Origin: an uncultured Sutterella sp.
GTDB lineage: Bacteria; Pseudomonadota; Gammaproteobacteria; Burkholderiales; Burkholderiaceae_F
Direction of reading: 5' to 3'
Length of the DNA: 9,659 bases
NCBI GenBank assembly: GCA_900553105.1
Contig: USCE01000037.1
Coordinates: forward strand, 1-9,659
The notes below the pieces were generated by a model. That model had not been told where the DNA came from, did not search any database, and saw only the letters and a program-made list of their open reading frames with translations. The position numbers and the translations under genes are program-made. Positions 1 through 6,441 of the stretch are shown here, piece after piece. Each line of letters starts with the position of its first letter. Position 1 is the first letter of the stretch.

Positions 1-2
1 CA

Positions 3-941
3 CTTCTGACAGTTAAGGTCACTAGTGACGCTCTTTTGTGCGGTCAAACGTTGGAAAATGCATTTCTACGTTTCCCAAATTCCAAATTGCGCTTCATTAC
101 GATTCATCAAAGAAATCGCCGTTTGGACTGTCGCCCTGACACAGTGTTGGAAGCTGGTGACGAAGTCACCGTGCTTGCCGACTCAACATTGGCAGAAAGT
201 ATCATTGAGGCGCTACATCCCTTCGAGAAAGCACAAAACATAGTACTCATCAACGGAGGAGAGCTCTCCGGGCTCGTTACCGATGAGCTGGAACCCAATC
301 GCTCCAAGCGCCGCGTCAAAATTTTTGAATCCAAAGAGCAAAGTGCAAAAGAACTTTCCAAACATTATGGCGGCAGTCGCGTCTCGGTTTCTCGAGTTCG
401 ACACGATGATTCCGTAGCTCTTAAGCAAGAAGGCATCGATGAGGCTGATGTAGTAGTCGTGCTCTCTAACAACGATGAGCTCAATATCATGAGTGCGCTG
501 TTAGCCAAAAGACTCGGTGCCAAACGAAGCATCATCATTTTGGAAAAAAGCATTTACGCAGATTTGTTGCGCAACACGGATGTGGACGTTACCGTTTCAC
601 CTACGCAAGCCTCGTTGGGCGAAATCCTGCGTCATATTCGCTACGGCGATGTAGTCAATGCTCAAGAGCTTTACCATGGCAAAGCCGAAGCCCTTGAGAT
701 TATTGCCCACGGTACTAAAAAGAGCTCTCGAGTAGTCGGAAAAACGTTGGGTGAAATTGAGTTCCCGCGTGGAGTTTCGGTAGGTGCCATTGTTCGCGGA
801 GAAGGAGATGCCGCGATGGTCATGATGGCCGAGCCTGATATGACGGTGGCCGATGATGATCACCTAATTTTATTTGTTCCGAACAAGAAAATGATTCCGC
901 GCATTGAAGAGCTCTTTGCCGTGGACGTCGGTTTTTTCTAA
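3..941 (+). CDS. trkA: Trk system potassium uptake protein TrkA, C-terminal part (5' truncated by window edge)
   Basis: TrkA is the cytoplasmic nucleotide-binding ring protein that gates the TrkH potassium channel. The frame is open from base 3 to the TAA at 939-941 with no stop, so the TTG at 36 is not a real start and about 150 N-terminal residues (the first TrkA_N domain) lie off the left edge. What remains is the first TrkA_C segment (ending VLEAGDEVTVLAD, about 141-182), a second Rossmann-like TrkA_N domain (about 234-600) and a second TrkA_C domain (about 650-935), the same order as in E. coli TrkA (458 aa). Strong family matches include the stretch SNNDELNIMSALLAKRLGAK, the SPTQASLGEILRHIR region, and SRVVGKTLGEIEFPRG followed by GAIVRG. 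Oddity: the glycine-rich loop of the second Rossmann domain is degenerate (NGGELS where E. coli has GGGNIG), and the later GDA motif reads RHD. trkH follows after 12 bases, so the two are almost certainly one transcript. Identification is secure. Confidence 0.95.
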   Translation, partial: LLTVKVTSDALLCGQTLENAFLRFPNSKLRFITIHQRNRRLDCRPDTVLEAGDEVTVLADSTLAESIIEALHPFEKAQNIVLINGGELSGLVTDELEPNRSKRRVKIFESKEQSAKELSKHYGGSRVSVSRVRHDDSVALKQEGIDEADVVVVLSNNDELNIMSALLAKRLGAKRSIIILEKSIYADLLRNTDVDVTVSPTQASLGEILRHIRYGDVVNAQELYHGKAEALEIIAHGTKKSSRVVGKTLGEIEFPRGVSVGAIVRGEGDAAMVMMAEPDMTVADDDHLILFVPNKKMIPRIEELFAVDVGFF

Positions 942-953
942 CGGATTATTGCC

Positions 954-2426
954 ATGTTAAGGGTCTTAAAACGCCAAATTCTTCCGGTCTTAAATGCCCT
1001 TGGACCGCTGTTGCTGATTGTGGCGCTGGCCCATCTTGTTCCCATTGCTATTGCCTGGCGAGATACTGAACCTACAATGGTTCAATTTGGCTGGTCTTCC
1101 TTGGCGTGCGTGCTCTCCGGGCTAATCTTTTTTCTCACTACCCGTCGATACCGTCGAGAACTTGAGCCTAAGGACGGCTTTTTGCTCGTGACAATTTCTT
1201 GGTTGTCTGTTGCCCTTTTCGGCTCCATTCCCCTAACGCTATTGTTACCAGAAATTCCCTACTATCGGATTTTTTTCGAAACTGTGTCGTGTCTGACCAC
1301 CACGGGCGCAACTGCGCTGACCAATATTAACGATTTGCCTTTATCAGTCAATTATTGGCGCTGCCTGCTCTCCTGGATGGGTGGCATGGGTATCATCGTG
1401 TTGGCTGTTGCTGTACTGCCGTTGATGGGGGTTGGCGGCTCTCAGCTCTTTAAGGCGGAAAACTCAAATCTATTTAAAGATGACAAGCTGACTCCTCGAA
1501 TTGCTGACACAGCAAAAGCACTCTACAGCATTTATGTGCTCATGAGTGCTGGCTGCGTACTGGCCTATCACTGGGCTGGCATGTCTTGGGATGATGCTAT
1601 TATGTTCAGCTTTACAACGCTGAGCTTAAGTGGCATCGCTCCCTATGATCAAAGCATCGGGTTCTTTAATTCTCAAGCCATTGAGATGGTCAGTGTAGGA
1701 TTTATGATTTTCTCCGGCTTTAATTTCTCACTGCACTTTACGGCATGGCGTCAGCGCTCTGTATGGTCATACTTCACCGACGTTGAGGCACGTAGCTGGA
1801 TTACCGTATTGCTTTTAGGATACGTCATTGTCTTTTTCAGTCTAAGCTCGCAACACTACTACGTGGATTGGCCGACGACCTTGCGTCACACACTTTTCTC
1901 GGTTAGCTCAATCTTCAGCACTACGGGCTACACCACGCAAGACTACTCCGTGTGGCCGTTCTCGTTGGGATTTTTCCTCTTGATGTGCAGTCTTTTTGCC
2001 TCCTGCTCCGGTTCGACCGGCGGCGGCGTCAAGATGATCCGAATACTTTTGATGATTAAACAAATTTTCTTAACCATTAATAAGCTCTTGCGGCCGCGTG
2101 ATTACCTACCGCTACGCATAGGCCGAGACGTAATTTCGGAGAAAATTGTTACCACTGTATTCGCTTTTTTGTCCTTGCATCTTTTGGTAATGCTGGTTTG
2201 CTCCTTTATCGTCATGCTCGCCGGCGTACCGTTTCTTGATGCAGTCAGCTCCATTATTGCCTGTATTGCTAACACCGGTCCCGGACTAGGCTCCGTTGGT
2301 CCAAGCGGTAACTATGCAGCATGCAATCCCGTGCATCTCTGGGTTTGCTCTTTCTGTATGTTTGTCGGCCGCCTGGAATTATTCACGGTCTTTGCGATTT
2401 TTACCCCAGCTTTCTGGCGCAATTAA
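954..2426 (+). CDS. trkH: Trk system potassium uptake protein TrkH, pore-forming subunit
   Basis: TrkH is the inner-membrane K+ channel/transporter subunit, active with the TrkA ring encoded just upstream. The product is 490 aa (E. coli TrkH 483) with many hydrophobic helices in the four-fold M1-P-M2 arrangement. The four selectivity-filter glycines can be placed: TTTGAT (G118), LSLSGIA (G227), STTGYTT (G325) and NTGPGLG (G442). The intramembrane gating region SCSGSTGGGVKMIR (about 350-363), the cytoplasmic stretch KDDKLTPRIADTAKALY (about 175-191) and the C-terminal signature GRLELFTVFAIFTPAFW (472-488) are classic. The ATG at 954 fits the family N terminus, and ACGGA at 941-945 is a modest ribosome binding site eight bases upstream. 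The second pore loop is the most divergent (SGIAPY where E. coli has GGFSTH), but the filter glycine is kept. The stop codon overlaps the convergent DUF1840 gene by four bases. No terminator is visible at the junction. Confidence 0.97.
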   Translation: MLRVLKRQILPVLNALGPLLLIVALAHLVPIAIAWRDTEPTMVQFGWSSLACVLSGLIFFLTTRRYRRELEPKDGFLLVTISWLSVALFGSIPLTLLLPEIPYYRIFFETVSCLTTTGATALTNINDLPLSVNYWRCLLSWMGGMGIIVLAVAVLPLMGVGGSQLFKAENSNLFKDDKLTPRIADTAKALYSIYVLMSAGCVLAYHWAGMSWDDAIMFSFTTLSLSGIAPYDQSIGFFNSQAIEMVSVGFMIFSGFNFSLHFTAWRQRSVWSYFTDVEARSWITVLLLGYVIVFFSLSSQHYYVDWPTTLRHTLFSVSSIFSTTGYTTQDYSVWPFSLGFFLLMCSLFASCSGSTGGGVKMIRILLMIKQIFLTINKLLRPRDYLPLRIGRDVISEKIVTTVFAFLSLHLLVMLVCSFIVMLAGVPFLDAVSSIIACIANTGPGLGSVGPSGNYAACNPVHLWVCSFCMFVGRLELFTVFAIFTPAFWRN

Positions 2427-2764
2427 TACGGCTCCCAATGCACATCAACATCTTTGTCGGCAGCTTTCTTTAGATGCCTGAGCAGAGGGTAAAACCGCGT
2501 TCGAATCGCAACGGGCGCAATCATCGCCGGCGTTTTATCAAGCTCATCGGTCTCGTTATCACAGTCGTCATTAGGCGGAACTTCCAAATCTGCCAATTCA
2601 TCGATTACGCACTCAATAGCTGCAATGGTTTTCGGTAAATCCTCGGCTAAAATAGCGCCTCGCTCATGAAACACCAAACCAGCTTTTTCAAAAACGGGTT
2701 TGACATGCTCTGGAAACATAATAACTTCACCGGCCGCTTTTGAACGAAATGCAACAACAGGCAT
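2423..2764 (-). CDS. DUF1840 domain-containing protein
   Basis: This is a small acidic protein of 113 aa with no signal peptide or membrane helix, so probably cytoplasmic. The N-terminal block VVAFRSKAAGEVIMF (3-17), the middle stretch GAILAEDLPKTIAAIECVI (about 36-54) and the C-terminal block PLLRHLKKAADKDVDVHWE (about 93-111) match the pattern I know for DUF1840, a family of unknown function found mainly in Betaproteobacteria. An acidic linker (PPNDDCDNETDELD, about 63-76) separates the conserved halves. The ATG start is supported by AGGAG (plus-strand CTCCT, 2771-2775) six bases upstream. The gene converges on trkH, sharing TTAA, and is divergent from the YecA-family gene across an 87-base gap, which hints at shared control but does not establish a function. 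The family assignment is from memory of its consensus. I infer no biochemical role. Confidence 0.8.
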   Translation of the reverse strand: MPVVAFRSKAAGEVIMFPEHVKPVFEKAGLVFHERGAILAEDLPKTIAAIECVIDELADLEVPPNDDCDNETDELDKTPAMIAPVAIRTRFYPLLRHLKKAADKDVDVHWEPY

Positions 2765-2812
2765 TGATCTCTCCTCGTATTATCCTTTGCCGATTGTACA
2801 CTTCGCCCCCGC

Positions 2813-2818
2813 TATAAT
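2813..2818 (+). promoter_or_regulatory. Candidate sigma70 -10 box for the YecA/YgfB-family gene
   Basis: A perfect TATAAT lies 33 bases before the ATG at 2852, giving a predicted leader of about 25-30 bases that contains the GGAG ribosome binding site (2841-2844). No good -35 hexamer sits at 16-18 bases: TTGCCG (2787-2792) would need a 20-base spacer and TTGTAC (2794-2799) a 13-base one. The promoter may therefore be weak at -35 or activator-dependent. On the opposite strand, TACAAT (2793-2798) and GATAAT (2779-2784) are possible -10 boxes for the DUF1840 gene, also without clear -35 partners. Confidence 0.5.
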
Positions 2819-2851
2819 TCTCAGAAACCGCGATCATTTCGGAGTTATACC

Positions 2852-3532
2852 ATGTTGCAAAATCGCTTTGAGAAACCGCTCGATGAAAATGAATTCATCG
2901 AATTTGATGAGTTGCTTTGTATGCTCGATGAAAGTAACCTCGCCATGAATGCCTCTCAAGCCGATGGGTTTATGACTGCGGTCCTACTGTTGCCAAAAGA
3001 AGTTGCACCACGAGAGTGGATGCCGCTCATTTTTGCCAGCCCAGAAACTCAAGCTTCTTACCTTGATGAGACTCATCAGGATCGACTCGAGGAGCTCACC
3101 TACCGTCGATACAGAGAAATTAACCGGACACTTGTATCTTGTAAACCGATCGATCCGATTATCTTTGATCCAGAGGATGATTTCGGAAATCCGCTTATTG
3201 GCGAAGAAGAGATTGTTGCTTTGCAACCTTTTGCTTCAGGATTTTTAACAGCGGCACAAACGTGGCCCGGATTGCTCGATAACGATGATCCGATTGTCAA
3301 TTCCGCGCTAATTGGGATTTGGCGGCATTTGCCCGATGATGAAATCGGTGACTTTTTAGAAACTCGCCAAACACTGCTGTCGGAGTCACCATTGGAAAAC
3401 TTAGATGATGCTATTGCCGATGTTGCCACCAGTGTAGCCGAGATCGCCGCTATTACACGTGGGTTTAAGCCTAAGGAAGCCCGAGAACGCTCTCAGTTAG
3501 GCCGAGGTACAAAGAAGTCACGTCGTCATTAA
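2852..3532 (+). CDS. YecA/YgfB family protein (UPF0149)
   Basis: This 226-aa protein belongs to the UPF0149 (YecA/YgfB) family, whose molecular function is poorly defined. Recognition rests on the N-terminal helical region with DELLCMLDESNLAMNASQA, then ADGFMTAVLLLPKEV and the REWMPLIF block (about 38-61), and on the second conserved region FASGFLTAAQTWPGLLD (about 127-143). Many YecA-type members carry a C-terminal SEC-C zinc-binding motif rich in cysteines. This one does not; it ends in a lysine/arginine-rich tail (from about 205, including KKSRRH), which suggests nucleic-acid or ribosome contact, though that is only inference. The ATG at 2852 is supported by GGAG at 2841-2844, seven bases upstream, and by a TATAAT at 2813. 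No signal peptide or membrane segment is seen. The stop codon overlaps the convergent ampG stop by four bases. The family call is good; the function is unknown. Confidence 0.83.
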   Translation: MLQNRFEKPLDENEFIEFDELLCMLDESNLAMNASQADGFMTAVLLLPKEVAPREWMPLIFASPETQASYLDETHQDRLEELTYRRYREINRTLVSCKPIDPIIFDPEDDFGNPLIGEEEIVALQPFASGFLTAAQTWPGLLDNDDPIVNSALIGIWRHLPDDEIGDFLETRQTLLSESPLENLDDAIADVATSVAEIAAITRGFKPKEARERSQLGRGTKKSRRH

Positions 3533-4899
3533 GATTTCTGACCATATCGCGCAACCCAAAGCACCAAAAGCAAAACAGGAATCCCCAAAAGGGCGGTTCC
3601 GATAAAGAAGTGACTGTAGCCAATCGCCTCAACGATAAAGCCGGAAAAGCCGGCTAAAAACTTCGGCAACAGTAGCATCACGGAACTAAAAAGTGCGTAC
3701 TGTGTCGCTGTATAGGCTACATTCGTTAAGCCTGATAAATAGGCTAAAAACGCTACGGATGCAATACCAGCTGCCAAATTATCTGCGCTAACCGTCAAGA
3801 TTAAGTAAGACACGTGATGGCCTTGTGTTGCCAACCACGAGAAAAGAAGATTGGTTAGTGCGGAAAGTAAAGCCCCTAGAAAAAGCGTTTTTAATACGCC
3901 GATTCGCGCCGAAACGATTCCACCGACAAAAGCGCCGAGAAGAGTCATCATCACACCAAAAACCTTGGAGACGGTAGCCACTTCTTCCTTTGTAAACCCG
4001 AGGTCCTGATAAAACGGATTGGCCATGACACCCATCACCACATCTGAGATTCTGTAAGTGGCAATCAGCGCCAAAATCGTTACGGCTTGCCAGCGATAAC
4101 GAGTAAAAAAATCGATAAAAGGCAAAAGAGCCGCTTCATAAAACCACACGCTCAATTGCGCGCGACGATAAGAATGAGTCGGATACTTTTGCCGATATTG
4201 TGTCAATCGCGCGGCAGATAATGCTCCGCGTTTTAAAGAAACTTCCGTCAACGGTTCAGGCGCCAACAATACCGTGACAATGCCTACACCCATACTTGCT
4301 GCCATAATGGCATAAGCGGCCTTCCAAGCCCCTTGGTCATAACTCAGTGTGCTGTCAGCAAATAAAGCCGCTAACGCCAAAGAACCGGCACCTGCCCAAA
4401 TCATTGCCAGACGGTACCCTGTTTGATAGGTGGCCGCCAGCGCTGCCTGCTCATGGGCGAGCGCGCACTCAATTCGATACGCATCCAAGGTAATGTCTTG
4501 CGTGGCAGAAGCAAATGCCGTAATCAGCGTGAAAATGACAAGCGGTTGCAAGGCTTGCTGAGGATCGCAAAAAGCCATTGCTAAAAGACTGGCTGCCACC
4601 GTGCACTGTGACAAAATCAACCATGAACGGCGACGTCCCAGCCATCGAGTCAATCCTGGTATCGGTAGCCGGTCGACAAGAGGAGCCCAAATCCACTTAA
4701 ATCCGTAGGCCAGACCAACCCAAGTCACCATTCCGATCACATGTAACTCAATGCCGGCTTCTCGCAACCAAAAAGACAGTGTCCCCAACACTAAAAGCAA
4801 TGGTAGACCCGAGGCAAAACCAAGAAAAAACATCCGCAATGCCGCCGGCTTTGCGTAAACTAGCAAAGCATCTCGCCAGGATGTTTGTTGTGTGCTCAT
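3529..4899 (-). CDS. ampG: AmpG-family muropeptide permease (MFS transporter)
   Basis: AmpG imports GlcNAc-anhydroMurNAc muropeptides across the inner membrane for peptidoglycan recycling and, where an AmpR/AmpC pair exists, feeds beta-lactamase induction. The product is 456 aa with about 12 hydrophobic segments. Diagnostic blocks are FFLGFASGLPLLLVLGTLSFWL in TM1 (about 24-45), YGFKWIWAPLVDR (65-77) followed by the arginine-rich loop GRRR (88-91), and ASATQDITLDAYR (130-142), whose two aspartates (135, 139) match the E. coli ASQDIVFDAW motif. E. coli AmpG is 491 aa with a longer C-terminal membrane part; this shorter form ends soon after the twelfth helix. The ATG lies 4 bases after the rsuA stop and has no strong ribosome binding site of its own, so translational coupling to rsuA is likely. 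It is last in the xthA-rsuA-ampG operon and meets the YecA-family gene stop-to-stop. Family assignment is firm; exact substrate range is inferred. Confidence 0.9.
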   Translation of the reverse strand: MSTQQTSWRDALLVYAKPAALRMFFLGFASGLPLLLVLGTLSFWLREAGIELHVIGMVTWVGLAYGFKWIWAPLVDRLPIPGLTRWLGRRRSWLILSQCTVAASLLAMAFCDPQQALQPLVIFTLITAFASATQDITLDAYRIECALAHEQAALAATYQTGYRLAMIWAGAGSLALAALFADSTLSYDQGAWKAAYAIMAASMGVGIVTVLLAPEPLTEVSLKRGALSAARLTQYRQKYPTHSYRRAQLSVWFYEAALLPFIDFFTRYRWQAVTILALIATYRISDVVMGVMANPFYQDLGFTKEEVATVSKVFGVMMTLLGAFVGGIVSARIGVLKTLFLGALLSALTNLLFSWLATQGHHVSYLILTVSADNLAAGIASVAFLAYLSGLTNVAYTATQYALFSSVMLLLPKFLAGFSGFIVEAIGYSHFFIGTALLGIPVLLLVLWVARYGQKS

Positions 4900-4903
4900 T
4901 TAT

Positions 4904-5596
4904 CTACCCGAGAATATCTTCTTTAGAAATAAAACACCATTGGCCTGACGCTAAGTCCTCGGGCAATGCGTAATTGCCGAATTGACGACGGTGAAGCGCC
5001 TCGACACGATTGCCAACGGCAGCGACCATACGTTTGACTTGATGATATTTCCCTTGTGTTAATGTCATGTCAAAAATACGATCTGAGAGAGCCTCTATAG
5101 TTTGAGCCTTAACCGGTGCTTTCTCTCCCTCAATCATCACTCCCTGCAAAAGATCCGATAACATAACCTCGGTCATCGGGTGCTTGGCTGTAACACGATA
5201 GACTTTCGGTACATGACGCTTGGGATGAATGAGACGATGTTGCAGAGCCCCATCGTCTGTTAATATCAAGAGTCCTGTCGTGTCCTCATCTAAGCGTCCC
5301 ACGGGTTGCAATCCTCGTACACGCAAAGGTGACGGCAAAAGTGTCATCACGGAAGGATGGTAAATGGGTTTTTGCGAGCACTCAAATCCGGCAGGCTTAT
5401 GAAGTGCCACCACGGTTTTGTCAAAGTAGGGCCACTGCACACCGTCAACCGTAAAGATTAAACCTTCCGGGACCACTTCTTCATCAGGATCCGTATGCGC
5501 AGCGCCGTCGATTTCAACGCGTCCCAATACAATAAGCCCCCGACACTCATGTCTTGTGCCGAATCCTTGTGAAAAAAGCACTTGTTCAAGCCGCAT
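4904..5596 (-). CDS. rsuA: 16S rRNA pseudouridine synthase RsuA family
   Basis: The enzyme isomerises a uridine in 16S rRNA to pseudouridine (position 516 in E. coli). The protein is 230 aa with this start (E. coli RsuA 231). An N-terminal S4 RNA-binding domain covers about residues 1-50 (MRLEQVLFSQGFGTR, then GLIVLGRVEIDG). The catalytic domain contains KPAGFECSQ (67-75), the signature GRLDEDTTGLL (100-110) with the catalytic Asp103, and the C-terminal GKYHQVKRMVAAVGNRVEALHR motif. The start at 5596 was preferred over the upstream TTG (5620) and ATG (5611) because it aligns with the family N terminus MRLxxxL and avoids overlap with xthA. It leaves a 4-base gap to the xthA stop, although its ribosome binding site is weak (GAGA-type), again suggesting coupling. 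Form and motif wording are closest to the Burkholderia-type enzyme. The particular target base is inferred from the family. Confidence 0.9.
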   Translation of the reverse strand: MRLEQVLFSQGFGTRHECRGLIVLGRVEIDGAAHTDPDEEVVPEGLIFTVDGVQWPYFDKTVVALHKPAGFECSQKPIYHPSVMTLLPSPLRVRGLQPVGRLDEDTTGLLILTDDGALQHRLIHPKRHVPKVYRVTAKHPMTEVMLSDLLQGVMIEGEKAPVKAQTIEALSDRIFDMTLTQGKYHQVKRMVAAVGNRVEALHRRQFGNYALPEDLASGQWCFISKEDILG

Positions 5597-5600
5597 CGTC

Positions 5601-6368
5601 TCAGATCTCATAGTCCACAATCATCGGTGCATGATCAGAGAATTTTTCATCGATATACACAAAAGTGGATCGAGCTCGCGAAGCTAACCCCGGTGTAGCG
5701 ATTTGATAGTCGATACGCCAACCGACATTCTTCGCGCGGGCTTGTCCGCGCTGACTCCACCATGTGTATTGCTCTTTTTCAGGCTCTAAATAGCGAAATA
5801 CATCGATCCATCCCAGAGCAAATAGGCTGTCTAGCCATGCACGCTCTTCTGGTAAAAAGCCTGAATTTTTAAGATTACCTTTCCAATTTTTCAGATCAAT
5901 TTCTTTATGTGCGATATTGACATCGGCACAAAACACAACATCTTTGCCGCGAGCGCGAAGTGATTGCAAATGCGGTAAAAATTGATCTAAAAAACGGTAT
6001 TTAGCACTTTGTCGATCTTCCGAACTTGTCCCTGACGGAAAATAGACCGAGAGGACAATATAGTTTTCAAACTCTGCCTCAACATATCGACCTTCAGCAT
6101 CGAACTCTTCATTATCAAAGCCGATTTTTACGCTAAGCGGTTGTTCTCGAGTATAGAGCGCAACACCGGAATAACCTCGTTTTTGCGCTGTATGCATATA
6201 AACGTAATAGCCATCGGCGTGCAACACCTCTTGACTAAAGTCATTTTCCTGACCTTTGAGCTCTTGAACGCACAAAATGTCAGCATTTTGAGTATCAAAC
6301 CATTTCCAAAAATTTTTTTTCGCCGCAGAGCGTAATCCGTTGGCGTTGAAAGTGACAATACGCAACAT
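5601..6368 (-). CDS. xthA: Exodeoxyribonuclease III (AP endonuclease)
   Basis: Exonuclease III removes 3' blocks and cuts at abasic sites during base excision repair. The product is 255 aa, in the usual size range. Endonuclease/exonuclease/phosphatase-fold residues are all visible: Asn8 in FNANGLR, Glu36 in VQELKG (metal ligand), Tyr109 in VYFPSG, Asp149 and Asn151 in ADVNIAH, WRIDYQI near residue 220, and the terminal SDHAP with Asp245 and His246. The ATG at 6368 matches the family N terminus (MLRIVTFN). The frame stays open 25 codons further upstream to 6443, but that stretch lies in the intergenic gap before pyrE and does not resemble the family. A GAG-containing ribosome binding site (ACGAGAA, minus strand 6376-6382) sits upstream. 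It is first in the xthA-rsuA-ampG operon and divergent from pyrE. Confidence is high for family and activity. Confidence 0.95.
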   Translation of the reverse strand: MLRIVTFNANGLRSAAKKNFWKWFDTQNADILCVQELKGQENDFSQEVLHADGYYVYMHTAQKRGYSGVALYTREQPLSVKIGFDNEEFDAEGRYVEAEFENYIVLSVYFPSGTSSEDRQSAKYRFLDQFLPHLQSLRARGKDVVFCADVNIAHKEIDLKNWKGNLKNSGFLPEERAWLDSLFALGWIDVFRYLEPEKEQYTWWSQRGQARAKNVGWRIDYQIATPGLASRARSTFVYIDEKFSDHAPMIVDYEI

Positions 6369-6384
6369 GTTTTTTTTCTCGTTA

Positions 6385-6413
6385 AAATTACTTGATTGTC
6401 TAATTATGTCCAA
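6385..6413 (-). promoter_or_regulatory. Candidate xthA operon promoter in the xthA/pyrE divergent region
   Basis: The 73-base gap between the divergent starts of xthA (6368) and pyrE (6442) is AT-rich. On the minus strand TTGGAC (6408-6413) and TAATTT (6385-6390) are separated by 17 bases, a weak but correctly spaced sigma70 pair (three matches in each hexamer). For pyrE on the plus strand I see no pair that meets normal spacing, though its promoter must lie in or near this gap. No attenuator-like leader is visible before pyrE, unlike the rph-pyrE arrangement of E. coli. Confidence 0.3.
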
Positions 6414-6441
6414 TTGCTCTGGATTTTGTGGATTCCGCATC

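Noticed and set aside
1..35. Possible adapter contamination at the left edge as well
   Set aside because: No adapter-like sequence is present, and the translated residues fit TrkA, so the left edge is genuine genome.
1..243. A separate 72-codon frame from 25 to 243 at the left edge
   Set aside because: The trkA frame is open through the same region and its residues align with TrkA, so this is an out-of-frame shadow.
3636..3662. GC-rich repeat with AGCCGG units followed by an A run, resembling a terminator hairpin
   Set aside because: It lies within the ampG coding sequence, encodes normal residues of the last helices, and the arms do not form a convincing stem with a T run in the right orientation.
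5597..5620. Longer RsuA starting at TTG 5620 or ATG 5611
   Set aside because: Both overlap the end of xthA, and the family N terminus MRLxxxL begins at 5596.
6340..6441. N-terminal extension of PyrE (34 codons)
   Set aside because: It runs over the start of xthA on the other strand and does not match the family; the ATG at 6442 does.
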